DNA of 38,709 bases, from NCBI GenBank assembly GCA_004560305.1, contig SFVI01000014.1:1-38709 (forward strand), written 5' to 3'. The translations under genes were made by a program, and so were the position numbers. The stretch comes from a bacterium. Its GTDB lineage: Bacteria > Bacillota > Clostridia > Oscillospirales > Oscillospiraceae. This document shows positions 18,060-25,549 of this stretch, piece after piece (the first letter of the stretch is position 1; each line of letters starts with the position of its first letter). The notes under the pieces are model-generated. The model was not told the origin of the DNA, did no database searches, and saw only the letters and a program-made list of their open reading frames with translations.

Positions 18060-20636
18060 TCAACTATCCATCAGGCCCAGGAAGCAGTCCTGGCTGGCGA
18101 CCTCCGCATAGAGGATGGCCCGGTTCTCCCCAAAGTCATAGACCTTTACCACATCCGCCAAGGACGCGGGACCGCCCAGCTCCCGGAAGCGATCCGGGAA
18201 AGCGTCAAAGGCCTCCTCCCGGAAAAGACAGCCCGCCTCTCCCTGATAGACCGCAGCATAGAAGATGCCGCTCTCCACCAGGTCCTGGAAGAAATGGCTG
18301 CCATAGCTCAGTTCCGGCCGCAGGCCATGGGACTGATAGGCCAGCTCGCAGATGCAGGCATAATGAGAGATCTCCGCAAAGCTCACCGGAACGCCCAGAC
18401 TGGGGGTGGTGGTGCCCCAGCGGCCCGGCCCCAGCAGAACAGCATTCCCGCCCTTCAGCTTTCGGTTCATGTCCCCCACAGCCCGGGCCACGGCATACTT
18501 CATCTGCTCCGGCAGTTCCAGATACGGCTCCACCTTCACAAACACCGCGTAGCGCACGGGAATGCAGGCGTTGCCGCCCATGAAATTGCCCCGGATCCGC
18601 AGCAGGTGCTCCCGCACCTTGGGCATCACCCCCGCCTGCCCCAGGCCGTGGGTCTGCAAAGGTCGGCATTGCAGCAGGTTCACCCGGTAGTCCCCGTCCC
18701 GGCCAAAGCTGCAGGCATACTCCACATCCACCGGGTAGTCATACTTTTCCGCCAGCAGGGCCATGAGCCGGGTCATCACCGGGGCAAAGTCCGTGCTGCG
18801 CAGCAGCTTGCGGAAGCTGAGCAGCTCCGGCACCGGCTCGCCATAGAGGCCCAGTTCCCGGAAGCGGGCGGCGGTGGCCATATCCGGCTCCAGAAACAGG
18901 CCGGTATCGGTCTTCATATCCGCTTTGTTCAAGTCCTCCAGCCGCACGGTGGTGAAGCGGTTGTTTTTCAGATCGATCAGGTCCACCTTGTGCTGGGAGA
19001 ATTTATATTCATCGCCATAGGCCACCATAGGCGGCGCCAGGGGCTTGTTCAGGTCGATGAGCCGGGCATAGTCCTCCGCCTCCCGATCCACGGCCCGGGT
19101 GCCCATGCCGAAAACCAGGCGCAGCATCCCCTTGTTCTCCGCTGTTGGGGCGCCGTTTTCGTACAGGTTCCGGGAGTGGCCCACCCCCGCCACATGGGGA
19201 TAGTAATAATCTCCATGACAGTCGCCGCAGACCCGCATTACCAGCAGCGCCATCTGCTCGTCCCGATCCATCAGGTTCCGTTCGATGCGGTACTGATAGG
19301 CCTCCTGGCTCAGGGTGCTGGCATACACGGTCTTTACCGCCGCCTCAAACTCCCGGTACCGCTGCTCGATGCTGCCCTGGTTGGGGCAGAATACGCTTTC
19401 ATACTTGCCGGCAAAGGCGTTGCCGAAGCCATCCTCCAGCAGAGAGCTGGAGCGGACGATGATGGGCGACTGGCCAAAATACTCCAGCATGGACATAAAC
19501 TGGCTCTTGATTTCCGGCATGAAATGGCCGTCCAGCAGCCGCTGCTTGAATTCCGGGGCAATGCGCAGGTAGTCCTCCGGCTCCAGCATCCGGGTGCGCA
19601 GCTCCCAGGTGCCGTTCTGCACGGCGTAGGTATAAAACACGTCCGCCCCGATGAAATAGGAATCATGGGGCTCGATCCGCCGCCGGAACAGCTCCGGGTC
19701 CGTGTCCCGGAGGATGTTGCGGGCCAGCAGCATGCCCACCGCCTTGCCGCCGATGCAGCCGGTGCCGATCTCCCGTTTTTTGATGTCCATCAGGTCCTTC
19801 ACGGAGAAGTATTTCCGGCACAGGGCCAGCCTTTTGGGTTCCGACCCCAGCAGGCAGCGCAGGATGTTTTCCTTTAACGCGCGGCCATCGTCATCCTCCG
19901 GCTCCTCATGGCCGGGCCGCACCGAATCAAACATGCTGTCCCAGCAGTCCCGCCGTTCCCCGGTCTGGGTGAAGATGTCAAAGATGGCATAGCTCTCCGC
20001 GCTGGAGGTAATGACCCGGCTGCCGCCGTGCTCCAGCTTCAGGGGGAAGTACATGGTCTCTGTCTGTCGGCCCGCCACCTTCACAGGGTGAATATAGGTG
20101 TCACCCTGCAGGGTGCGGATGTTCAGCAGCACCTGGGTACTCTCCCGGATGCGGGAGATGGTCTCGTACAGGTGCCGTTCGTATTTGACGCAGGTGTAGG
20201 AAATAGCGCCCCGCCGGTGGCTGAAAGCGCTGGTGAGGCAGAAGAAGTTGCACACCATATGATCGGAAAACCAGAAGTGCTGCAGGCAGGAGAGGCAGTC
20301 GGTAATGAAGATGCTGTTCTCCGGCTCCTGGCTGATGATCCGGTGCACCTGCATGGCAAAGGTCTCAAAGCCCACCATGGGGTTCAGGGTGTATTTGATC
20401 ACATTGGCACCCCGGCGGGCCAGGGCCTCCGCGTCCACCACCTCTGCATGGTCGGCAAAGCGGAGGTAGACGATCCGCTGGCCGGTTCTGGCCACGCTGG
20501 TCACCAGCTGGGTGACCGCAAAGACATAGTCCCCCACGTTCTCGATCTGCCAGGTCACCGTGTCCCCCCGGCGCAGGAAATCCAGGGTCTGATCCAGGCC
20601 GTCAATGCCTGTGCTTATCCGCAAATCACTGTCCAT
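18060..20636 (-). CDS. KaiC-like domain fused to PEP-synthase-type ATP-grasp (PEP/pyruvate-binding) protein
   Basis: This is an 858-residue protein. Residues 1-230 follow the KaiC/RecD-like layout (GIDGLDQTLDF, RRGDTVTW, then the strand NSIFITD), but the P-loop is replaced by IENVGDYVFA, so this domain should not hydrolyse ATP in the usual way. Residues ~265-660 match the N-terminal ATP-binding domain of PEP synthase and PPDK, with IGGKAVGM, SPIIVRSSSLLEDGFGNAFA, GMGTRAVDR and LLQCRPLQT. The phospho-histidine and PEP-binding domains are absent. The C-terminal part contains GPGRWGT and GSHFFQDL, conserved in related proteins as I recall. The start at 20636 has GGGAGGTG upstream; a GTG five codons earlier is unlikely. 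It is transcribed alone from its own promoter. Its substrate is unknown. Confidence 0.8.
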   Translation of the reverse strand: MDSDLRISTGIDGLDQTLDFLRRGDTVTWQIENVGDYVFAVTQLVTSVARTGQRIVYLRFADHAEVVDAEALARRGANVIKYTLNPMVGFETFAMQVHRIISQEPENSIFITDCLSCLQHFWFSDHMVCNFFCLTSAFSHRRGAISYTCVKYERHLYETISRIRESTQVLLNIRTLQGDTYIHPVKVAGRQTETMYFPLKLEHGGSRVITSSAESYAIFDIFTQTGERRDCWDSMFDSVRPGHEEPEDDDGRALKENILRCLLGSEPKRLALCRKYFSVKDLMDIKKREIGTGCIGGKAVGMLLARNILRDTDPELFRRRIEPHDSYFIGADVFYTYAVQNGTWELRTRMLEPEDYLRIAPEFKQRLLDGHFMPEIKSQFMSMLEYFGQSPIIVRSSSLLEDGFGNAFAGKYESVFCPNQGSIEQRYREFEAAVKTVYASTLSQEAYQYRIERNLMDRDEQMALLVMRVCGDCHGDYYYPHVAGVGHSRNLYENGAPTAENKGMLRLVFGMGTRAVDREAEDYARLIDLNKPLAPPMVAYGDEYKFSQHKVDLIDLKNNRFTTVRLEDLNKADMKTDTGLFLEPDMATAARFRELGLYGEPVPELLSFRKLLRSTDFAPVMTRLMALLAEKYDYPVDVEYACSFGRDGDYRVNLLQCRPLQTHGLGQAGVMPKVREHLLRIRGNFMGGNACIPVRYAVFVKVEPYLELPEQMKYAVARAVGDMNRKLKGGNAVLLGPGRWGTTTPSLGVPVSFAEISHYACICELAYQSHGLRPELSYGSHFFQDLVESGIFYAAVYQGEAGCLFREEAFDAFPDRFRELGGPASLADVVKVYDFGENRAILYAEVASQDCFLGLMDS

Positions 20637-20700
20637 TTCAGCACCTCCCACAAGTGTTTTGTTCCGTTTTTGGCAAAATCAGTCTGATAATGATAACAAA

Positions 20701-20730
20701 ATTATACCTACCAGTACGCCTGTCTTGCAA
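20701..20730 (-). promoter_or_regulatory. Sigma-A promoter of the KaiC/ATP-grasp gene
   Basis: On the minus strand, TTGCAA (20725-20730) and a perfect TATAAT (20701-20706) are separated by 18 bases, about 65 bases upstream of the start codon. No operator or riboswitch is evident between the promoter and the gene. Confidence 0.75.
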
Positions 20731-20814
20731 GGGAAATGTGACAAATAGTTGCCCTGGCCGCCCTGCTTTTTTCTGGGCATGGTCATGAGGTTTTCTCATG
20801 GTTTCCGGCAAAGC

Positions 20815-20844
20815 CAAACGGAGCGGCCAGGGCCGCTCCGTTTG
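20815..20844 (-). terminator. Strong hairpin after the amino-sugar cluster
   Basis: AAACGGAGCGGC pairs perfectly with GCCGCTCCGTTT. It lies just beyond the stop of the beta-helix gene and upstream of the next promoter. The minus-strand T-run after the stem is weak, so it may serve as an inefficient terminator or as a 3'-end stabiliser. Confidence 0.6.
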
Positions 20845-20855
20845 AGATCACTTTT

Positions 20856-21515
20856 TTATTTTTTCAGGACAATATCCACTTTATCCTTATAGATGCTGTT
20901 GGCGGGGATGACGCCACGGACGCAGGAGGTGGGATAGATGTTGGAATTCCGGCCCACCACGGTGCCTGGGTTCAGCACGCTGTTGCAGCCCACTTCCACA
21001 AAGTCACCCAGCATGGCGCCGAATTTCTTCCGCCCGGTCTCGATATGGCCTTCCGGGTCCTTCACCACCACCAGGGTCTTATCGCTCTTCACGTTGCTGG
21101 TGATGGAGCCGGCGCCCATATGGGCCTTGTAGCCCAGGACCGAGTCACCCACATAGTTATAGTGGGGAGTCTGCACGTTGTCAAAGAGCACCACGTTCTT
21201 CAGCTCCACGGAGTTGCCCACCACGGCGTTCTTTCCCACGATGGCGCTGCCCCGGATGAAGGCGCAGTGGCGCACCTCGGCCCCATGGTCGATGATGCAG
21301 GGGGCGCCCAGGTAGGCAGAGGGGAAGACCTTGGCGTCCTTGGCCACCCAGACCCCTTCATAGGGCTGGTCATACTCCGCCGGGTCCAGGCTCTCGCCCA
21401 GCTTCAGGATGAAGGGCTTGATCTCATCCAGCACCTCCCAGGGGTAGGTCTTGCCTTCAAACAGCTCCCGGGCGATGGTTTTATCCAAATCAAACAGGTC
21501 TTTGATTGCTACCAT
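20856..21515 (-). CDS. Left-handed beta-helix (hexapeptide) acyltransferase-like protein
   Basis: This 219-residue protein is dominated by hexapeptide repeats from about residue 55 (for example VWVAKDAKVFPSAYLGAPC, AFIRGSAIVGKNAVVGNSV and CNSVLNPGTVVGRNSNIYP). This is the fold of GlmU C-terminal and LpxA-type enzymes. The GlmU nucleotidyltransferase domain and its LxxGxGTRM motif are absent. It lies one base after glmM, so it probably acts in amino-sugar or UDP-sugar metabolism. Similar proteins are often labelled UDP-N-acetylglucosamine pyrophosphorylase, which the missing domain does not support. Glucosamine-1-phosphate acetylation is a reasonable guess. Confidence 0.75.
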   Translation of the reverse strand: MVAIKDLFDLDKTIARELFEGKTYPWEVLDEIKPFILKLGESLDPAEYDQPYEGVWVAKDAKVFPSAYLGAPCIIDHGAEVRHCAFIRGSAIVGKNAVVGNSVELKNVVLFDNVQTPHYNYVGDSVLGYKAHMGAGSITSNVKSDKTLVVVKDPEGHIETGRKKFGAMLGDFVEVGCNSVLNPGTVVGRNSNIYPTSCVRGVIPANSIYKDKVDIVLKK

Positions 21516-21516
21516 G

Positions 21517-22866
21517 TTACTTCACCTTGATCAGCTTTCCCGCCGCCTGCATGGCGGCGATGATCTCATCCACCTTCTCCTCGCACAAAGCGTCGCTGGT
21601 GGCCTCCACCATCACGCGAAGCAGGGGCTCTGTGCCGCTCTTGCGCAGGACCACCCGGCCCTCGTCGCCCAGGTCGGCCTCCACCTTCCGGACGGCGGCC
21701 TTCACTTCCTCGCAGTTCAGGGTCTCATCCTTATCGGTGACCACCACGTTCTTCAGCTTCTGGGGGTACATGGTCATGCCGGAGGCAAGCACGGACAGGG
21801 GCTGCTTGCTCTCGGTGATGCACTCCATCACCTTGATGGCGGTCAGCAGGCCGTCGCCGGTGGTGGCGTAGCGGCCGAAGATGATGTGGCCGGACTGCTC
21901 GCCGCCGATGATGTGGCCGTTCTGGCGCATATTCTCCGCCACATATTTATCGCCCACGGCGGTCTTTTCATAGCCGATGCCCAGCTGATCCAGCGCCTTA
22001 TACAGGCCCATGTTGGACATGATGGTAGTCACCACCTTGGAGCCGTCCAGGCGGTTCTTCTCCTGCATGAATTTGGCGCAGACATACATGATGTGGTCGC
22101 CGTTGATGACATTGCCCTTCTCATCCACCGCCAGGCAGCGGTCCGCGTCGCCATCAAAGGCGAAGCCCACGTCCAGGCCGTTTTCCACCACGAACTTCTG
22201 CAGCTGGCCGATATGGGTGGAGCCGCAGTCCACGTTGATGTTCAGGCCGTCGGGCCGGTTGGCGATCACATAAGTATCAGCGCCCAGGGCGTCAAACACG
22301 CTCTTGGCCATCTGCCAGGTGCTGCCGTTGGCGCAGTCCAGGCCGATCTTGAAATTCTTATAAGACCGGGTGGCCAGGGAGATCAGGTAGCCGATGTAGC
22401 GGTTGCGGCCGGCAGAATAGTCCACGGTGCGGCCGATGGCGTCCCGCTGGGCGTAGGGCAGGGCTTCGTCAGAGTCCAGATAGGCCTCGATGCCCTCCAG
22501 CAGGCTCTCCTCCATCTTCTCCCCGTCGCCGTTGATGAGCTTGATTCCGTTGTCATGATAGGGGTTGTGGCTGGCGGAGATCATGACGCCGCAGTCAAAG
22601 TCGTCCGCCCGGGCGATGTAGGACACGCTGGGGGTGCTGGTCACATGCAGCAGATAAGCGTCCGCCCCGGAGGCGGTGAGGCCGGCGCAGAGGGCCGCCT
22701 CATACATGTAGCTGGAGCGACGGGTGTCCTTGCCGATGACCACCTTGGCCTTGTGATCCTTGCCATAGTACCAGCCCAGGTAGCGGCCGATCTTGAAGGC
22801 ATGGTCCACGGTCAGGTCCTTATTGGCTTCCCCGCGGAAGCCGTCAGTGCCGAAATATTTACCCAA
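21517..22866 (-). CDS. glmM: Phosphoglucosamine mutase
   Basis: GlmM interconverts glucosamine-6-phosphate and glucosamine-1-phosphate on the route to UDP-GlcNAc and peptidoglycan. The 449-residue protein begins with YFGTDGFRGEAN (about 4-15). It carries the active-site serine in ISASHNPYHDNGIK (about 97-110), the metal loop FDGDADRC (about 241-248) and the phosphate-binding RKSGTEPLLRVM near the C-terminus. All key motifs are intact. It lies between the nagB-like gene and the beta-helix gene on the same strand with tiny gaps. Confidence 0.95.
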   Translation of the reverse strand: MGKYFGTDGFRGEANKDLTVDHAFKIGRYLGWYYGKDHKAKVVIGKDTRRSSYMYEAALCAGLTASGADAYLLHVTSTPSVSYIARADDFDCGVMISASHNPYHDNGIKLINGDGEKMEESLLEGIEAYLDSDEALPYAQRDAIGRTVDYSAGRNRYIGYLISLATRSYKNFKIGLDCANGSTWQMAKSVFDALGADTYVIANRPDGLNINVDCGSTHIGQLQKFVVENGLDVGFAFDGDADRCLAVDEKGNVINGDHIMYVCAKFMQEKNRLDGSKVVTTIMSNMGLYKALDQLGIGYEKTAVGDKYVAENMRQNGHIIGGEQSGHIIFGRYATTGDGLLTAIKVMECITESKQPLSVLASGMTMYPQKLKNVVVTDKDETLNCEEVKAAVRKVEADLGDEGRVVLRKSGTEPLLRVMVEATSDALCEEKVDEIIAAMQAAGKLIKVK

Positions 22867-22879
22867 TAGATTTCCCTCC

Positions 22880-23569
22880 TTATAATTTCCCGGCCGCCGC
22901 AGAATCCAGGTATGCGGTGACCTCCAGTGGGATTTGCAGGAAGGCAGCGGGAACTGTGCTGTCTGTCCTGCCGTATATCATCTTAAAAACCGCGTCCGCC
23001 TTCTCCGGCCCGGTGGCCAGCAAAAGCGTCTCACGGGATGAAACAAGGGTTTTGATGCCCATGGTGAGAGCCTGTTCCGTCAGCTGCCGGTCCGTGCCCG
23101 CGTACTGGCGGCGGGTGGCATCGGTCAGCTTTTGCAGATGGGTCAGGCTGTCAAAGGGGGTGGCCGGTTCGTTATAGCCGATGTGGCCGTTGATGCCGAT
23201 GCCCAGCAGGCACAGGTCCAGGCCCCCGGCAGAGCGGATGGCCGCATCATATTGCTCCGGGGCGTTTTCATCCGGGACAAAGAAGTTGGCCGGGTTCAGA
23301 TCGGTATGACCGATCAGCTCCCGCAGCAGAATGTCCCGGCAGCTGTGGCCCGGCTGCGCCCCCACATACTCCGTGACGGCGAAGATGCTGGCCTTTGCCA
23401 GGCTGAGCTCCTTTTGGGCGCACATTTGGCCCAGGAGGGCATAAACGCCCCGGGTGCTGCGCCCGGCGGTGAGGCCCAGAACGGCATCCGGCTTCTCCAT
23501 AAGCAGGGCCTGGATCTTCCCGGCGATCTGCCGGTTCAGGTCTGCCGGTGCTGCAATCACTGTTTTCAT
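22880..23569 (-). CDS. nagB: Glucosamine-6-phosphate deaminase-like protein
   Basis: This 229-residue protein is slightly shorter than typical NagB. It shows the family's LGLTAGRSTRGVY substrate loop (about 32-44) and the catalytic GIGINGHIGYNEPATPFDS segment (about 131-149). NagB converts glucosamine-6-phosphate to fructose-6-phosphate and ammonia. It is the first gene of a three-gene cluster with glmM and a beta-helix protein, which points to amino-sugar balance rather than a simple catabolic operon. The start is 44 bases from the divergent yetF-like start. A sugar-phosphate lactonase-type relative cannot be excluded from sequence alone. Confidence 0.82.
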   Translation of the reverse strand: MKTVIAAPADLNRQIAGKIQALLMEKPDAVLGLTAGRSTRGVYALLGQMCAQKELSLAKASIFAVTEYVGAQPGHSCRDILLRELIGHTDLNPANFFVPDENAPEQYDAAIRSAGGLDLCLLGIGINGHIGYNEPATPFDSLTHLQKLTDATRRQYAGTDRQLTEQALTMGIKTLVSSRETLLLATGPEKADAVFKMIYGRTDSTVPAAFLQIPLEVTAYLDSAAAGKL

Positions 23570-23613
23570 TCCATCACCTGATATTCAAGCAAATTCCGGG
23601 TACACTAAGTACC

Positions 23614-24300
23614 ATGGCTATCATCATCATTCGAACGATCATAGTATATTTCTCCCTACTGCTGACCATGCGTTTGCTGGGCAAGCGGCAGCTGGGGGAA
23701 ATGGAGCTTTCCGAGTTTGTGCTGGCGGCGTTGATCGCGGACCTGGCCGCCCTCCCGCTGCAGGATCTGGGCATCCCCATGATCAACGGGCTGGTGCCCA
23801 TTCTCACGCTGTTCTGCTGCGAGCTGCTGATCGCCGGGGTCTGCATGAAGAACATCCGGCTGCGCACCGCCTTCTACGGCAAGCCCAGTCTGCTGATCAT
23901 CCGGGGGCGCATCAGTCAGAAGGAGATGCACCGCAACCGCTTCACCCCCGACGAGCTGATGCAGGAGCTGCGCAACCAGGGCTTTCTGGACATCAGCACC
24001 GTCCAATACGCCATTCTGGAGACGGACGGCACCCTGAATGTGATCCCCTTCCCCAACAAGAGCCCCGTCACGGCGGAGCAGCTGGGCATCGACGCGGGGG
24101 ATACTGCCTATCCCTATATTGTAATCAGCAATGGCCGGGTTCTGGAGGCCAACCTGAAGCATATCGGCCGGGACCTGAACTGGCTGAAGGGCCGGCTGAA
24201 AAGCCAGGGAATCAAGGATGCCGGGGACGTCTTTCTCATGACCGCCGACCAGACCGACCACGTCTATCTGGCCAAAAAGGAGGCAAACGATGACCCGTGA
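23614..24300 (+). CDS. YetF-like (DUF421) membrane protein
   Basis: This 228-residue protein has three predicted N-terminal membrane segments (about 1-20, 30-48 and 55-78) with the family pattern IIIIRTIIVYFSLLLTMRLL-GKRQLGEM. A cytoplasmic YetF domain (about 85-228) includes PSLLIIRGRI and LRNQGFLDISTVQYAILE. The ATG at 23614 matches the usual family start; an upstream in-frame ATG would overlap the divergent nagB-like gene. It overlaps the next gene by 11 bases. DUF421 next to DUF4363 is a recurrent pair in spore-forming Clostridia. The function is unknown; a spore or envelope role is only a suggestion. Confidence 0.88.
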   Translation: MAIIIIRTIIVYFSLLLTMRLLGKRQLGEMELSEFVLAALIADLAALPLQDLGIPMINGLVPILTLFCCELLIAGVCMKNIRLRTAFYGKPSLLIIRGRISQKEMHRNRFTPDELMQELRNQGFLDISTVQYAILETDGTLNVIPFPNKSPVTAEQLGIDAGDTAYPYIVISNGRVLEANLKHIGRDLNWLKGRLKSQGIKDAGDVFLMTADQTDHVYLAKKEANDDP

Positions 24301-24667
24301 ACTGGCTGCCGGCGCGCTGCTGCTCCTGCTGATGGCCGGGGCCTGGTGGAACATACACGCCGTGGACACCCTGACCGGGGAGATCATGGCCGACCTGGAC
24401 GCCTCCCAGGCTGCCGAGGAACAGGGCAATCATCCGGCCGCCCGGGCGGCTCTGGACAAGGCCCTGAACCGTTGGCTGGAGGCAGACAGCTATACCCATA
24501 TCTTCATCCGCCACACGGAAATTGACGCCACCGCCGACGCCTTCTATGCGCTGCAGGCACAACTGCTCTCCGGCGAAGGGGACAGCAGCGCCGCCTATGA
24601 CATGCTGCGCTACCATCTGGACAGCATCCAGCGGATGGAGCACCCCAGTCTGGGCAGCATTTTGTAA
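24290..24667 (+). CDS. DUF4363 family protein
   Basis: This 125-residue protein has a single N-terminal membrane or signal segment (about 4-19) followed by a helical extracytoplasmic domain (ADLDASQAAEEQGNHPAAR through YDMLRYHLDSIQRMEHPSL). This is the DUF4363 pattern. A full AAGGAGG-type ribosome site lies inside the end of the upstream gene, so the two are translationally coupled. Its function is unknown. The stop codon is 3 bases from the stop of the convergent nrdR gene, leaving no room for a terminator. Confidence 0.8.
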   Translation: MTRELAAGALLLLLMAGAWWNIHAVDTLTGEIMADLDASQAAEEQGNHPAARAALDKALNRWLEADSYTHIFIRHTEIDATADAFYALQAQLLSGEGDSSAAYDMLRYHLDSIQRMEHPSLGSIL

Positions 24668-24670
24668 ATC

Positions 24671-25126
24671 TTACTTGTCGCTGAGCAGCTTGGTCAGCTC
24701 TTCCATGAAGGTGTTGATGTCCTTGAAGCTGCGGTAGACGGAAGCGAAGCGCACATAGGCCACCTCGTCCACTGCCTTCAGGCGGCTCATCACCATCTCG
24801 CCGATGGCCACGGTGCTGACCTCCCGCTCCAGGCTACTTTGCAGCTCCTGCTCGATATCATCGGCAATGGACTCCAGCTGGGACAGGGACACCGGCCGCT
24901 TCTCGCAGGCGCGAACCATGCCGTTGATCAGCTTCACCCGGTCAAAGGTCTGGCGGCTGCCGTCCCGCTTGACCACCACCAGGGGCAGGCGTTCAATGAT
25001 CTCATAGGTGGTAAAACGCTTCTGGCAGGCCAGGCACTCCCGGCGCCGGCGTATGGTGGCGCCTTCCTCGGCAGGCCGGGAATCGATCACCTTGCTCTCG
25101 GAATATCCGCAAAAGGGGCATTTCAT
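24671..25126 (-). CDS. nrdR: Transcriptional repressor NrdR
   Basis: NrdR is an ATP/dATP-sensing repressor of ribonucleotide reductase genes. The 151-residue protein has an N-terminal zinc ribbon (CPFCG at 3-7 and CLAC at 31-34) with RRRREC between the cysteine pairs, followed by an ATP-cone starting PLVVVKRDGSRQTFDRVK. I place the start at 25126, because MKCPFCG is the canonical beginning and GGGAGAG lies about eight bases upstream; a start 51 bases earlier would add an atypical leader. No ribonucleotide reductase gene is nearby. Confidence 0.96.
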   Translation of the reverse strand: MKCPFCGYSESKVIDSRPAEEGATIRRRRECLACQKRFTTYEIIERLPLVVVKRDGSRQTFDRVKLINGMVRACEKRPVSLSQLESIADDIEQELQSSLEREVSTVAIGEMVMSRLKAVDEVAYVRFASVYRSFKDINTFMEELTKLLSDK

Positions 25127-25159
25127 CTCTAATCTCTCCCTGAAAAACTGTTGTCCTGA

Positions 25160-25213
25160 AATATTATGTAGACTCAACTGTTGTATTGTAACACAGATGC
25201 TGCGCCAACGCCA
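25160..25213 (-). promoter_or_regulatory. Possible nrdR promoter (extended -10)
   Basis: On the minus strand, TGTTACAAT (-10 at 25185-25190) has the TGn extension, with a weak -35 region around 25208-25213. It is about 60 bases upstream of the start. A small CAACTGTTG palindrome lies just downstream, but I could not match it convincingly to the NrdR box. Confidence 0.4.
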
Positions 25214-25298
25214 TACAAAATATTGCTAATCTTGGCTAATTATAATTGTTATTTTTCACAAAACAGTAATTTCTTTCACTTTCACTTGACGTGATTGA

Positions 25299-25332
25299 AA
25301 AGCAGCCCTGCGTTTTTCACGCAGGGCTGCTT
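25299..25332. terminator. Strong hairpin abutting repeat copy 2
   Basis: AAGCAGCCCTGCG pairs perfectly with CGCAGGGCTGCTT around a 7-base loop. Read on the minus strand it is followed by a short T-run (CTTTTC), so it could terminate the transcript of the peptidase operon after it passes through the repeat. The plus-strand side runs directly into GAGACTGTCAAAAAA. Confidence 0.6.
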
Positions 25333-25536
25333 GAGACTGTCAAAAAAGCTGGTTACGCAAAAAGGCTCCCTTGTGTAAAGGGAGCTGTCAGCGAAGCTGA
25401 CTGAGGGATTGTTTCATAAAATATTCCGGATTTTTGGCTATGTCTTGCAAATCCGGGACGTTTCTTTTACAACCCCTCCGTCAAAAATCATAGATTTTTG
25501 CCACCTCCCCTTACACAGGGGAGGCTTTGGCTGGTT
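25333..25536. repeat. MITE-like intergenic repeat, copy 2
   Basis: This is an inverted copy of the element at 4-205. The CTCCCTTGTGTAAAGGGAG end is at 25367-25385 and the CCTCCCCTTACACAGGGG end is at 25504-25522. The GTCAGCGAAGCTGAC hairpin and the AACCCCTCCGTCAAAAATC stretch are shared with copy 1. The roughly 60-bp core is recognisably related but more diverged. It fills the gap between nrdR's upstream region and the M20 peptidase gene. Confidence 0.75.
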
Positions 25537-25549
25537 CAGTTGACATAAT

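Noticed and set aside
18057..19877. 606-codon plus-strand open frame opposite the ATP-grasp gene
   Set aside because: It is an antisense shadow. The real gene on the minus strand has clear motifs, a promoter and a ribosome site.
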